Below the pieces are notes generated by a model that ran no database searches, was not told the origin of the DNA, and saw only the letters and a list, made by a program, of their open reading frames with translations. A stretch of 64,000 nt of DNA from Apodemus sylvaticus (lineage: Eukaryota > Chordata > Mammalia > Rodentia > Muridae). Positions within the stretch are counted from its first letter, which is position 1. Every line of letters starts with the position of its first letter. Positions 1 to 10,455 of the stretch are shown here, in pieces. The stretch is taken from positions 52,857,383 through 52,921,382 of the forward strand of contig NC_067476.1 in NCBI RefSeq assembly GCF_947179515.1, given 5' to 3'. Made by a program: the position numbers and the translations under genes.

Positions 1-139
1 CTTCTATTAAGCTTAGGATTGTGTTTCCTGTAAAGAGGAAATGCTTGAAGGGGCTCGCTCGCTGGAGAAGAAGCATCCAGAAGCAGAGGTGGGCACAAGC
101 ACAATATGTTGCCAGACTAAAATCGGAACAGAGATTTCA

Positions 140-331
140 TTTTGTTTTTGCTCGTTTGTTTGCTTGTTTTATGCTTATGAGGACACTGCAGCTGTCTTCA
201 GACAGTCTGGAAGAGGGCATCAGATCCCTTTACAGATGGTTGTGAGGCACCATGTGGTTGCTGGGATTTGAACTTGGGACCTCTAGAACAGCAGCCAGTG
301 CTCTTAACTACTGAGCCATCTCTCCAGCACT
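140..331 (-). mobile_element. B2 SINE, antisense, preceded by a GTTT-rich tract
   Basis: Read on the minus strand, this begins with the B2 head (GCTGGAGAGATGGCTCAGTAG, tRNA-derived A-box region). It continues through the B-box-like AGTTCAAATCCCAGCAACC and the B2 body ending near GTCTGAAGACAGCTGCAG at about 185. A TTTG-rich tail on the plus strand (140-172) fits the degenerate A-rich tail of a minus-oriented insert. The copy is moderately diverged. It has no coding content. Confidence 0.88.
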
Positions 332-479
332 CCGCCCCTGAGACTTCAGTTTTGAAATCCATGTTGTTTACTTCAAATTACCAAGAAGAATTCATTAAGA
401 TGAAAAAGTTCTCCACAATAGTATTTTAATAGGTATATGATATTCCATATAATAGATGATCCATAGCTTTTGGGGGTGT

Positions 480-905
480 GTGGAGAGATCAGTTTCCATC
501 AGTTGCTGGGGGAAGCCTCTCTGATGAAGTTATGCTAGGCTCCTGTCTGCAAGTATAGCTGAGTACTAGTAACAGTGTCGGGATGGGAGGTGGGGTGGGG
601 GGGGCTCCCTGTCCTGGTCTCAGGCTGGACCAGTCATTGCTTGGCCAGTCTCTCAATTTCTGCTCCATCTTTACTCCTGAACATCTTGTAGGCAGGACAA
701 GTTGAAATTTTTTGACTGAGTTGATGTTCCAATCCCTCCATTGAAGCCTTGCCTGGTTACAGAAGATGGTTGGTTCAGACTCCATATCCCCCATTACTAG
801 AAATCTTAGCTGGGTTCCCCCATTCCAGTTGTCTCTCCAAGTACTGGCTCCCTCCCTGTTCCCCTCCCCCATCAGATCCCCCTGTTCCCATGGAGAAAGC
901 AATTC
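480..905 (-). mobile_element. L1 (Lx-like) 3' UTR fragment, antisense
   Basis: Minus-strand sequence matches the 3' untranslated region of a common rodent L1 group: the module with CTGCCTACAAGATGT, ACAGGAGCCTAGCATAACT and GAGAGGCTTC. The last part is shared with the opposite-orientation copy starting near 25.43 kb in this window, which independently shows it is a dispersed repeat. The 137-codon minus reading frame across it is not a gene. The subfamily assignment is from memory and tentative. Confidence 0.7.
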
Positions 906-1121
906 TTATAACAACATTTCATAATGAGTGATGCCAAAGAATTGTTTACAAATGATAATGAAGTGGCTATTAGTGCAATGCCAATGAGAGACTTGGAACT
1001 TGGAGACAAGGATTCCGAACATGAATCTCAGTCTGTAAACATGGAACTGCCTGCAACAAGATCGTTCTTTTATCTTACAAATTTGACAAACTTAACAGTC
1101 TATTTGAGAAGGGTTATCTTA

Positions 1122-1167
1122 AAACAACAACAACAACAACAACAATAACAACAACAACAACAACAAT
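1122..1167. repeat. (CAA)n microsatellite
   Basis: About fifteen near-perfect CAA units with one CAATAA interruption. On the plus strand it extends an open frame (924-1148) as a polyglutamine run, but that frame has no recognisable homology and runs into the repeat only by chance. Confidence 0.95.
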
Positions 1168-1214
1168 CTGGTAGTAATTAGAGTTACTCTTCATCTATAA
1201 AAATCTACAGTGGT

Positions 1215-1370
1215 GGGCTGGAGAGTTGGTTCTGTGGTTAAGAGCACTGGCTGTTCTTCCGGAGGAATCAGTTCCAATTCCCAGCACCCACACAGCAGCT
1301 CACAAGTGTCTCTAACCCCAGTTCCAGGGATCCAACACCCTCACACAGACATACAGGCAGGCAAAAAGCC
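1215..1370 (+). mobile_element. B3 SINE
   Basis: Starts GGGCTGGAGAGTTGGTTCTG, continues through GGTTAAGAGCACTGGCTG and AATTCCCAGCACCC, and ends with the B3-type CCAGTTCCAGGGATCCAACACC module. It is followed by an A-rich, purine-rich tail to about 1425. tRNA-derived, Pol III type internal promoter region, probably inactive. Confidence 0.85.
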
Positions 1371-1470
1371 CAAGACGCAGAAAAACAAAAAACCAAAGAC
1401 AGACAAACAAACAGAGGAATAAAAAAGGCTAAGGCGGAAAAACATAATGAAAAGAGAAAGAAGAAGAGAG
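1371..1470. repeat. A-rich/purine-rich tail region
   Basis: AAAAACAAAAAACC, AGACAGACAAACAAACAG and AGAGAAAGAAGAAGAG runs follow the B3 element. This is low-complexity sequence consistent with an expanded SINE tail. Confidence 0.75.
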
Positions 1471-2780
1471 AACAGGAAGCGGGGGTACGGAAAAGGATAA
1501 GGCCGTGGATTGGACTCAGTGGGAAAACAGCCTGGATAAGGCCGTGGGGTCAACCTGAGAAAACCCTGAGACACACAGGACAGTGTGTTTGGGAAGAGAA
1601 GGCAAACCGGAAGGAGAGAAAAGTGGACAGAGACAAAAGAGGGCACAGAGACATTTTAAAGCAAACCATGTCTCCGGAAGGGTAATGTATCAAAATATTT
1701 TTAAGTACCAGGAATAAACAAGTTAAGAAAGACATCCTCACAGGAAATCAGACTTAATTGCTCAATTTCCCGGAGCAGCAGAGATGGCAGTGTTCTGTGA
1801 CACTGATATGGCTGGGTCCCATCACCGAGCAGTGTGTGCCCTTCCGCATGGCTACGCGGTCTTTGACACTTTCATTTGCTGTGGAATTTCTCAGAATAAA
1901 TGGCACAAGGATTTTAATAAAGACAGAGACTAAGCATTTCCACATGGTGGGGTGGAGGTTCTGGCTGATGGGTTATTAAGAACAGCACAGGGTTCTCACC
2001 CAGCCTGAACCCGGGTGGTAAAGGAGCCAGGTTCAAAACTGTTGAGGAGACATCCTGCCTTCAGAGTTCTCATAAATTGGTTTCTATTATGGCTGGTTCT
2101 TTCTGCGGGGAAGGCGAGGGCCATGGGGAAGGTGAGGGCCATGGGGAAGGTTGGGAGAACCCCGCCCTCTCTGGGCTTAGCGGGTGTTGGCTTGGAGAAG
2201 TTCTTACAAGTTATTTGGTTTGGGTCTTTTGCCTTAGGCGTTCCTTTAGCTAAGGAAAGAAAACCAAGTGTGGGCAAGGCATCTCAGCTCTACTCTTTTG
2301 AAAGAGGGAAACCCATTGTGGTCCCTTGGCTGCTTCCTCTTGGTCTACTTGGAAGCTGGCAAACTGATTTGATAAAAGTGATAGGCTTATCAGGTTAAGA
2401 TAGTAATTTACTTCCACTGTTTTAAGAGGCACCAGCAACTAACAGTAAGAAGAAATATACCTACCCTAGTGGGACACATTTAAATTCATTAGGTTTCTCG
2501 GCTTTCATCCAAGACAGACTTTTTCTTCTTAGCTGATAAATCCTTTTGGTTTTTTTACCTCGCATGGCACTAAACAAGCACTCATCAATTTATATTCTAA
2601 CAATATCCAGTCTGATTAATCTGTTTAATTAGCAGCGGGTTGATGCTTTCTTGGCCCACTGCAAGTCCAGTTACCCAAAGAAAAGAAAAGCAACCAAGAG
2701 CGGCTGTTTGCAAAAACACATGCCTCCAACAACTGCGGGGGACCGGGAGAGACATTCTCCCAACAAATGTTAGCCCAGTG
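1471..2780. other. Mostly single-copy sequence with two short tandem duplications
   Basis: No gene or clear transposon recognised. GGATAAGGCCGTGG occurs at 1495-1508 and again at 1534-1547. An 18 bp unit containing GAGGGCCATGGGG is duplicated at 2111-2146. The open frames at 2015-2398 and 1996-2277 overlap on opposite strands and have no recognisable domain. Confidence 0.6.
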
Positions 2781-2781
2781 C

Positions 2782-2804
2782 AAAAAAAAAAAAATTTTTT
2801 TTTT
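2782..2804. repeat. A13T10 homopolymer junction
   Basis: Thirteen A are followed directly by ten T, forming a perfect A/T inverted repeat. It could be two abutting insertion tails or a slippage product, and no flanking element is recognisable. Confidence 0.9.
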
Positions 2805-4600
2805 GAGTACACACAAAAGATTAAATTAACAATAGATGAATGGCAAATGGGAGCTGCCAGTGACCAGACTCTCTCAGGAGCCAACCTTTAACAACATGGA
2901 TTATTTCGGATAATTCATGGTTTGCCATTCTTTATTCTTTGTCTCCTCTGTAATATCCAGGGCACATCTTAGACAGATAATTAGGGCATTATCATATTCC
3001 TTAACTAAGTCAGACAAATTGCACCATGCTTTTCGGCAAACCAACCTACAGTTCCGCATTAGCATTGTCTAATTGTTCCAAATAAAGTCCTCGCTTTTTT
3101 TCCTCCCCTATTGCATCAACTTTATTTGTCAATAATACTCAGGCTAGAGTGAGCATTCCCTTTTGTGGAGGGTTTTCTCGAATGTGCTTGCCACTAGGTA
3201 ATCTTACAGTTAATACAGGCCGCAGCATGGTAAAATGGAAGAAAATATAAAGGTCAAAACCATGTTTCTAGCGTGAAAAAAGTGAGTGAGAATGACATAA
3301 TTTCTTCAGCTCATCAGGCTCTTTGGGAAGTGCTGCTGTTGTTGCCAGATCAGTAGTGTCTGACAAAGAAAGGCTTTCTGCAGGCTGCTTCATTAGTCTA
3401 CCCTGTCGGACCTCACCTCCAGACCTTTTACTAATCTGTTGGCCAGCTCAATAGTCTTGTTAGTTTTATTCACTTCTTCCTGACAGTGGCTTGTCTCAGC
3501 TGTAGCCCTCCCAGAGGCTGGCGATGAGAACAGCCAGGTTTGTGTCTAGTGCCTTTAAATAAAAACAGCGAGAGACAACTTTGGATATTGTCAGAACAAG
3601 TCAAAAAAAAAAAAAAATCACCGCTGACTTATTTTATGTTTCAGAAAGTTAAATTATACTGTGGGCCCAGAGGTAAACAGGACTGCCTTGGGAGACTGTG
3701 CCAATTCACACAATGAGAAGGTGCAGGAGGGAAAATGGAAGCAAAGGAGATTCGACAGTTTATGTAATTTTTGTTGTTTGTTCAAAACAGCACTGAGGGG
3801 GTGGGGGGTGGGAAGAGAAAGAACACAGAGACAAATTCAAAATCCTAGAGGGAAATTGAGAATGTCATTTCCCCAGACCAATTACGTGAAGTCATGAAGA
3901 TTTAATACAATTGATTCGTGCGCACCATTAGTGCCAATAACACACTTAATACAAAGTGTCCCCAAACATTTTGCATTGAGAGCTGACAGCAAGATAAAAC
4001 CTAGGGGGTGGGAAGCTTTTAAGGTGAGATTTGAAGAGCCTGGGTGACGGATGAATCTCTAAGCCCAGAGGGAGGGAGCCAGGGTGGGAACCGGGGTTGG
4101 GCCAGCCAGGGCAGAATTTCCAGCTGGGGAAGTAATGGAGAAAACGAGTCGAGGGGATTGGGGGGCTCCCCGAGCTGCAATGACAGAGGAACTAAGGGTA
4201 AATGGAAGGAACGGGTAGGAAAATGAAGGCCTTGCTCCTGCAGACATGCTGGGGACTTAGCTGTTTGTCAGGGGGATGAGGGGCAGGGAGAAGACAGAGA
4301 TTTGGAAGCAGTATTCAGGAACAATCATCGTTCGAGCAGTCAACGGATGATTTTTCTCTGTGTGTGTGTGTTTCTGATTTGCTGTTCTTTTTCAACAAAT
4401 CATCTGCTCATTTAATGCTCATAAAGAACTTCCTCAAAGAAAGGAAAGTGTTTACGCTTCTACTGCACATTGGGACGGCGCTGGCAGATTCGGCATTATG
4501 TAGAATTTTGCTCATGATGTATTTATGGAAAAACATTAGCACTGAAGTAATTAGATACGTAAGTTATGTGAGACTCTCAAAGTCTCCCTGGCGATGACTA
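2805..4600. other. Unique AT-rich DNA, possible conserved noncoding blocks
   Basis: No repeat except a 15-A run at 3603-3617. The parts at about 2880-3230 and 3840-4010 carry several TAATTA/TAATTG-type homeodomain cores, retained CpGs and no low-complexity tracts. No splice-flanked open exon was convincing. Confidence 0.5.
2880..3230. promoter_or_regulatory. Candidate conserved noncoding element
   Basis: Non-repetitive block with GATAATTAGGGC, GTCTAATTGTTCC, CCAAATAAAGTCC and TTTATTTGTCAATAATAC. It contains clustered homeodomain-like and forkhead-like cores and several CpGs in an otherwise CpG-poor region. The call is an inference from composition only. Confidence 0.2.
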
Positions 4601-5471
4601 AGCTAGCACCAGCCTGTTTTATACATAGGGAAACTGAGGTCAGGGTGTTGGCAGGAGAAAGGAGAGAATGGTTCGCAGGCCTCTAGGAGAGCCATCACGA
4701 GCTAAGGGGAATACTTCTCAGACTGGCTATAACTCACCACTTAAAATTCCTCAAACCAGTAAAAGCCAACCCTCTCCTTCCTCTGAGTTTTTTACAGCTC
4801 CCCCATCCCCTTCTTTGCAAACAGCTGGCTTACAGTTGTGTTTTGCAAAGCCAATCTGGGTTGTTGAAGCGATTAGGAGGCTAGGCCCAATACTGCACAG
4901 TATATCAGATTTCATACAGGGTAACACAGCAGGCAAGATCTCTCCTTCAAGAAGACCATAACCTCTTCTCTTCTAGACCTTTCTGACTACATAATTTATT
5001 GGGCAAATTAAACTACTCTAGCAGTTTACTAAGGCTCTTGTATGTAGCAAGGTGATATAATTTGGTGACTTGTACACCCGACATTTATTGCCTCATTGTT
5101 CTGAAGTTACATGGACATCAATAGCCATTGGTGTCCCTTCTGGAGATTGTGAGAGGAATGTGTGTCTGTGCCTCTCTCTTAGCATCTCATGATTGCTGGC
5201 ACTCTTGGCCATTCCTTAGAGGGTGGAAATACCTCCTTCACCTCTGCCTTCTCGCAATCTTCTTGCTATTTGCTAGGCTGTCTCCAAGTCCTCCCCCTTT
5301 CTTATGCACATATTAGGTTAGCGTCCTTTGTAACAACTGCCTAGTAACTTCTTCTAAAATACAAAACTCTAAATAAGCCTTGTCTCCAAACAGTCAAAGA
5401 CTGAGATATAAGGTTCAGGATTTCAGTACAGTATTTTGGAGGAATACAATCCAACTCATAATAGTTACTGC
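4601..5471. other. Unique sequence, possible short MIR trace
   Basis: GGGAAACTGAGGTCAGG at about 4629 resembles the conserved part of an antisense MIR but is too short to call firmly. The rest holds nothing I recognise. Confidence 0.4.
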
Positions 5472-5492
5472 GGGGGGGGGGGGGGGGAGGGG
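5472..5492. repeat. Poly-G tract
   Basis: Sixteen consecutive G, then AGGGG. G-quadruplex forming potential on the plus strand, and prone to sequencing length error. Confidence 0.95.
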
Positions 5493-7091
5493 TAGACATT
5501 GCTACAAAATGGAAAAGGACAGGTAGTGCGGAGGTGAATGGGATGTGGTCCTGGACCACTTGCACTTAAGTGAGAGAGATGATGGGTCAGCATGCAAATG
5601 AGTGCAAACTTGTTTGCTTGTTTGTTTTAAAGGGAATTTATAATCAAAGTTGGCCATGCTGAATCTGAGGGACTGAACAATCCAAAGAATTTGTTCTGTG
5701 GAGAGGCTGGAGGGTTCAGTGACCCAGGTTTTCATTGGAGGTCTCCCCGTTTTCCAACACTAAAGGGAAATTCAAAAGTTGTTGTAGCGGGGTTCCAAGC
5801 AGAGGGTGGTTTTGGAGCTCACTGTCTCTTGTCAGGTGCAGAGGGTGATAACCTGGTTCTTGGACTAAGCTGAGTCCCAGTGCTGAGAATCTGTGGTTTG
5901 GAGGTCAGGAAGAAGGGAGAGCGCTGGGGCAGGGGCAGTAGTGTGTGTAGGAGGCTCTGGCTTCGTTTCAGGGGCTTTGGGAATCCACAGGCGACCAGTA
6001 CTAAGGGCTGGGAGATAGTCCTTTGAGCACTCATGATTCTAAAGCTCGGTGGGAAGAGCTGGTCCCAGCCGTTTCTTCATCTCTGCTAGCTGAAGCCACC
6101 CCCTTATCCCCTGCTTTGTACCTGTAGAAGGGGAAAAAAATCTCCTGTGGCAGAGTGGCACCATCTCAAATCTCATTCTCTTTTCATCTCATAAAACCAT
6201 ACTAGACTCCAAGGTTTTGGATCTCAGTAACTCTAAAAGATCTCATGAGTTCCTTCTGGAAGGAAAGAAAGTAGACAGGAACTACAAAGGGCAGAAAACA
6301 GGAAGACAAGGGAGAGAGGAAATCTCGGGAAAGAGAGTGGAGAAGAAACAAGGGGCCTGTTTCATACCCAGGCTCAGTCCCAGCTCTAAAACTCAGGCCT
6401 GCTCTCCACTCAACATTCATTGAGTCCCCGCCTCCGCTTCCATGTTTGGATGCAGTCTCATGGTTAGGCTCAGCTGTTTCTGGTCTAGCGCCACCTACCT
6501 GACAAACTTCGCTGGTACCTGCAATAAACCTACAATAAACCAAGCTATTCCACACCCCGACATCTTGTAAGTGCTGTTTTATTCTCTCAGCCTTCCACGG
6601 CTTCTAAACTAAGTTCTCACTAAAACGTATCAGCTAGCTTCTTCACAAAAGTCTCTCTCCGATCTGTCAGCACGGCTGTGCTATGCATCACGGGTACAGA
6701 TAACAATACATTTGAATTGCAAGTTCCTCATCCATCTTCTCCACCAGATGGCCCTGGTCGTCTGGGAGGCTCCTGGCTTGGCATTTGTTCTAGGAAATGA
6801 ACAGATCTCTTCCAGATTGGGCAAGGAGAAGAAAGAAGAAAAAAAGAAAAATGGAGGAAGAAAGGCCAGGAAAGTGGGATAGAGGGGACAAGGGTAGAAA
6901 AGGAGCATAGTTCCCAGAGCTTTCATTCTAGAGTTTGCCCCATCCCATCCCCATTCCATGGACAGTACTGATTGACAAGGCTGGCTCATAGACTCGAATC
7001 TAGGAATTAGTGTGTATTCTGTTCTCCAGAAACCCCTAATTTGGGTAATACTGGGGGTGGTGTAAAAAGGAGATAAGAAGTGTGATAAGAA
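5493..7091. other. Unique sequence without recognised genes
   Basis: Reading frames at 6202-6555 (minus) and 6681-7133 (minus, 150 codons) show no domain, no repeat identity and low-complexity tracts such as a Phe/Ser run. They are treated as chance frames. A purine-rich AGAAAGAAGAAAAAAAG tract lies near 6830-6860. Confidence 0.55.
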
Positions 7092-7150
7092 CCAATGCTC
7101 ATCAATAGCATCCATGCTCATCAATAGCGTCAATGCTCATCAGTAGCAAA
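7092..7150. repeat. ~20 bp tandem repeat, three copies
   Basis: The unit ATGCTCATCAATAGC plus a variable 4-5 bp spacer occurs three times in a row (starts near 7092, 7112, 7131), with one A-to-G change in the third copy. A short local duplication array. Confidence 0.9.
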
Positions 7151-7439
7151 CACGCCCACAGAACCTGCAGGAGCTGAGGTACTTCACTGGCCAGAGCGAT
7201 GGACAGAAAGCTAAAGGGAAATAGCAAGGGAGCCGGCCATGTTTGCTCTGTGAAGGAAACGACTTTGCCATGACTGTGTCTTAATTTTTCAACTCCCTGT
7301 TTGAAACTAAAAGAACTTGCATAATATGTCTTGGGGTTTAGATTTGGTTCTTTCTAGAATGTTCACAGAGACAGCTGTAGCAGGTTGGGGGAAGATTTAA
7401 CTTTCAGGGCAGTTTGCTTGGCTTCAATAATATATGCTA
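7151..7439. other. Unique sequence
   Basis: No repeat, gene or motif recognised. Confidence 0.5.
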
Positions 7440-7535
7440 TCATGTGTACATGTGTGCATGTGCATGCACGAGTGCATACATACACACATACATGTATGCA
7501 TGCATGCACCCATGCTCACATGTGCACACACACGT
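7440..7535. repeat. Alternating purine-pyrimidine tract
   Basis: Mixed TG, CA, CATG and TGCA dinucleotide steps run for about 95 bp with almost strict purine-pyrimidine alternation. It includes TGCATGCATGCAC and ACATACATGTATGC palindromic parts. Z-DNA and small hairpins are plausible. Confidence 0.85.
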
Positions 7536-7598
7536 GGAGGAGAGGCTTTATAATTTTGTTGGGGATCTGTCTCCTCCATGCCTGTAACTAATTTGGGA

Positions 7599-7609
7599 TT
7601 TTTTTTTTT
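7599..7609. repeat. Poly-T run
   Basis: Eleven T followed by AAGC. Short homopolymer with no associated element seen. Confidence 0.8.
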
Positions 7610-8030
7610 AAGCAAGGCAAAGGAGAAGTCAGAAGCACAAGTGTCCAGCCCTATCTTCTGTGGTCGGTCCCCCTGGCCCAGGAAGTAGTCCCTGATGCCC
7701 ACCAATAGACTGTGGTGGAAGAGAGACTCCTCTCCCCACTGTTTCACACCTTTGCCTACACCGTTTCTTCCAGGTCTTTCCTCCCCAGTCTGTTTTGCTC
7801 AACTTAGTCTTTTCTGACATGCTGCAAAGAGATGTGCTAAACAGATAAAAGATAATGTCATTATTTCTCCATTTTCCATGTGGCTGATAGCAAGACATAC
7901 CCCTTCCCTTACAGAATGTGCACATCACTATGATTAATATGCAAGAAATTGTCTAAGCCCCTTTCTTTCCCAAACTCTCTCCCCCTCCTCCATGTCTCTT
8001 ACTTTTCCTTTCCCTCTTTCTTTCTTCTTT

Positions 8031-8075
8031 TTAAAAAAAAAGAAGATGATGATGAAGAAGAGGAAGAAGCCTTGG
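8031..8075. repeat. A-run plus GAT/GAA purine repeat
   Basis: Nine A followed by GAAGATGATGATGAAGAAGAGG, preceded by a TTTC-rich tract from about 8000. An acidic/lysine-rich frame across it is an artefact of the simple repeat. Confidence 0.85.
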
Positions 8076-8139
8076 CCTTTTCAAAGCAAGGGGAGATTCA
8101 GTCCAGTTTCTGCGCCCCAGCCCTCCGGGAGTGTCACAT

Positions 8140-8600
8140 CACTATGGCAATTGCTGCCCAGGGCAGGATCACAGAGCAGCTGTAATTGCGCAACGCCTTA
8201 TTGCTGGTGCATGTCAATCAGAACCTATGAATTGAGAAAAATTTGCTCTGTTCATTCTGTTAAATGATGTATCCAATTAAACCTGTTAGAATTCATGATC
8301 TTCAGTCAAGGTTAAATGAAAGTAGTTACTCCTGTCAGCTAGGTGATTAAATGCTGCCTACATCAGGCACATTTATGTGCAAAATTAAAATTTTGGTATA
8401 AAGCATGAATCTTTATGCATGCCAGTTAATTATCTTGTGGTTCCTCCACTTATTAAATGCCCACTGCATTTCTTCTTAATCATCAGCTTCCTTTCAAAAC
8501 TTATTTCATACTTCACATTACACCACATTTCGATGTTTAAATGAAATGCCTTACCAATAAAAACCTTACTCTTTTTTGAGGGCTTGGCTGTCCTGTGCTC
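8140..8600. promoter_or_regulatory. Candidate conserved noncoding element with a palindromic C/EBP-like site
   Basis: Repeat-free block containing an E-box CAGCTG (8177-8182) 2 bp before ATTGCGCAAC (8185-8194), an essentially ideal C/EBP bZIP palindrome. Many TAAT/ATTA cores follow (ATCCAATTAAACC, CCAGTTAATTATC). The two CpGs in the palindrome neighbourhood are unusual in this CpG-poor setting. A regulatory role is inference. Confidence 0.25.
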
Positions 8601-9150
8601 CTGAAAATAATCACTATTAATATTTTATCTCATTATTATGTACAAGCATTTGTAGAAGCCAGTTTGACTAATGTCAAGGCATTTTGGAAGCAATTTCTGT
8701 TCGGGTTCTATCAGGGCTTATTTTTATCCAGGATTCAGATTTTTACAAGCCTCTTCACTCAGGATCTCCATGGGCAAAGAATCGCCATGATTGTAAGGTA
8801 TTTTCTCTTTTTCCTTCTTTACATCCTGAGTAAATATAATAGGAGCTCAGGGGTCCTCATGAAGTGACCTACTATGGCTCACAAAATGTGTTAAGAATAA
8901 ATGGGCAAAAGTATTGTCTCTTTCTTAAAATAACACAAAGACCTAACTACATCAGATCCTAGACCTGAACAGAATTGACTCATCTGTTGGTTTTTTAAGA
9001 TGACCGAAAAGTACAAAGTAGAAGTGACATGATCCCATAGCTTGCAAATATCACAGGTAACATGGGGTACCAGAGTGCTTGATGCTCTAAACCACCCTGT
9101 TCAACTCTTCTCTCGGCATTTCAGACTGTGGAAGTGGCCTTTTCTGACCT
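8601..9150. other. Unique AT-rich sequence
   Basis: No gene or transposon recognised. The plus frame 8595-8867 lacks any recognisable domain. Confidence 0.5.
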
Positions 9151-9154
9151 TTTA

Positions 9155-9235
9155 TTTTTAAAACAACAACAACAATTCCAACAACAACCCAACCAAAATA
9201 GTCAATCAAATAACAACAAAAACCTTCTCAACAAT
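9155..9235. repeat. CAA-rich low-complexity sequence
   Basis: ACAACAACAACAATTCC, CAACAACAACCC and TAACAACAAAAACC segments. A degenerate CAA microsatellite. Confidence 0.8.
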
Positions 9236-9305
9236 ATAAATAATAGAATTAAAATTTTATAAGCTTTCCTCCACTGATATTATTTCAGACATTTATTTCT
9301 TCCCT

Positions 9306-9323
9306 CATACATACATACATACA
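9306..9323. repeat. (CATA)n microsatellite
   Basis: Four and a half perfect CATA units. Confidence 0.85.
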
Positions 9324-9559
9324 ATAACCTTATATGTTTTTAAATGTGATGGTAAAAAAATCCTATCTGGCTTATTTATAATAAACAGTATGAATAGAAC
9401 CAATGTCATTGAAATAAATTTCCAATGTATATAAGTCTGGGCCATTTTATAGTGTTGCACAATCTTTTATAACCAAAAGAACTGCAGGTGGAGCTACAAG
9501 AAAAACATCTCTGATGATAAAATGTCTAAGTTCTCAACTTAGCTGTTGCAAGTATTAAA

Positions 9560-9582
9560 ACACACACACACACACACACACC
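9560..9582. repeat. (CA)n microsatellite
   Basis: Eleven perfect CA units after an AAAA step. Confidence 0.95.
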
Positions 9583-10403
9583 TTACACTAGAAAGCTATG
9601 AGATGTTCCTCTTAAATTAACTAAAAAAGAATTGATTTCCATGAAAATTAAACCGAGTTAGTAAGAAATGAAAGGGGAGAATATTTTCCACTGAATAATA
9701 TTAACGAATTAGACAGTGTTTGGAGACACTGAGCAGCCTCCCGTTGGGGAAGGTGTTAGAACAGACTTTCACTTCAGTGTGCTTCAGACACAGCTCTCCT
9801 CCACCTTATCCTTCGTAGCTCTGTTGTTCTCCAGACACTCCAATATTCAAAAGCTGACCTACATTTTAACCGGGAACTCAGCACAACGGATCGAAGAAAT
9901 GAAACTTGGACTCATGTGCAACCCTTCCATTTTGTTTACAGATTACATTTGCTCCCATGGATGGGGGCTTTTGATTCTGGAGATGGGGAGGTGGCCTGTG
10001 GCGAGGTAGTTCTGGAGCCTCAGGTACAAGCATCAGGTGTCCTGGGGGTCTACAATAATTATCTCAGCTTTTTGTGGGGTACAAGAGGAAGTAGAGTATA
10101 AATACCCATGCTCCCTACCTCTGTTATGACCCTTGTATAGTTCCTGCTCCTCACCAACTGTAGTGGCTTCGATCCTCCACTCCCTCCGCTGACTTACTGT
10201 TTGGTTAGGTCTCAGATACACTCAAGGAGAGGCAGATGAGTGGTGATGGTGTTGAGGACAGAGCTGAGCAGGCAGAGGGGATTGCAAACACCCATATACA
10301 AGGCTTCACACGCCGTGGCCTGAAGGATAGAGACCCTTGTGCTTCAGCTGCATTTTAGAGAGAATAATACATCCAACAGGAAGGGATCTTTGGTAAGTCC
10401 CTG
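9583..10403. other. Unique sequence
   Basis: No gene or repeat recognised. Overlapping short frames on both strands show no domain. Confidence 0.5.
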
Positions 10404-10455
10404 AGGTGGGGGTGGAGGTTGGCGGTGGAGGTTGGCGGTGGGTGGGTGGGGAGTG
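10404..10455. repeat. G-rich 13 bp tandem repeat
   Basis: GGTGGAGGTTGGC is repeated twice in tandem at 10411-10436. It is flanked by GAGGTGGGG and GGTGGGTGGGGAG, giving at least six closely spaced GG/GGG/GGGG runs. G-quadruplex potential on the plus strand. Confidence 0.85.

Noticed and set aside
924..1148. Plus-strand frame ending in polyglutamine
   Set aside because: The Gln run is the CAA microsatellite and the rest has no homology I recognise.
2782..2804. A13T10 junction considered as a transcription terminator hairpin
   Set aside because: Eukaryotic context without a gene nearby. Better explained by homopolymer growth.
6681..7133. Minus-strand frame of 150 codons
   Set aside because: No domain, no splice context, low-complexity Phe/Ser stretch. 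Frames of this length are expected by chance in 64 kb read in six frames.
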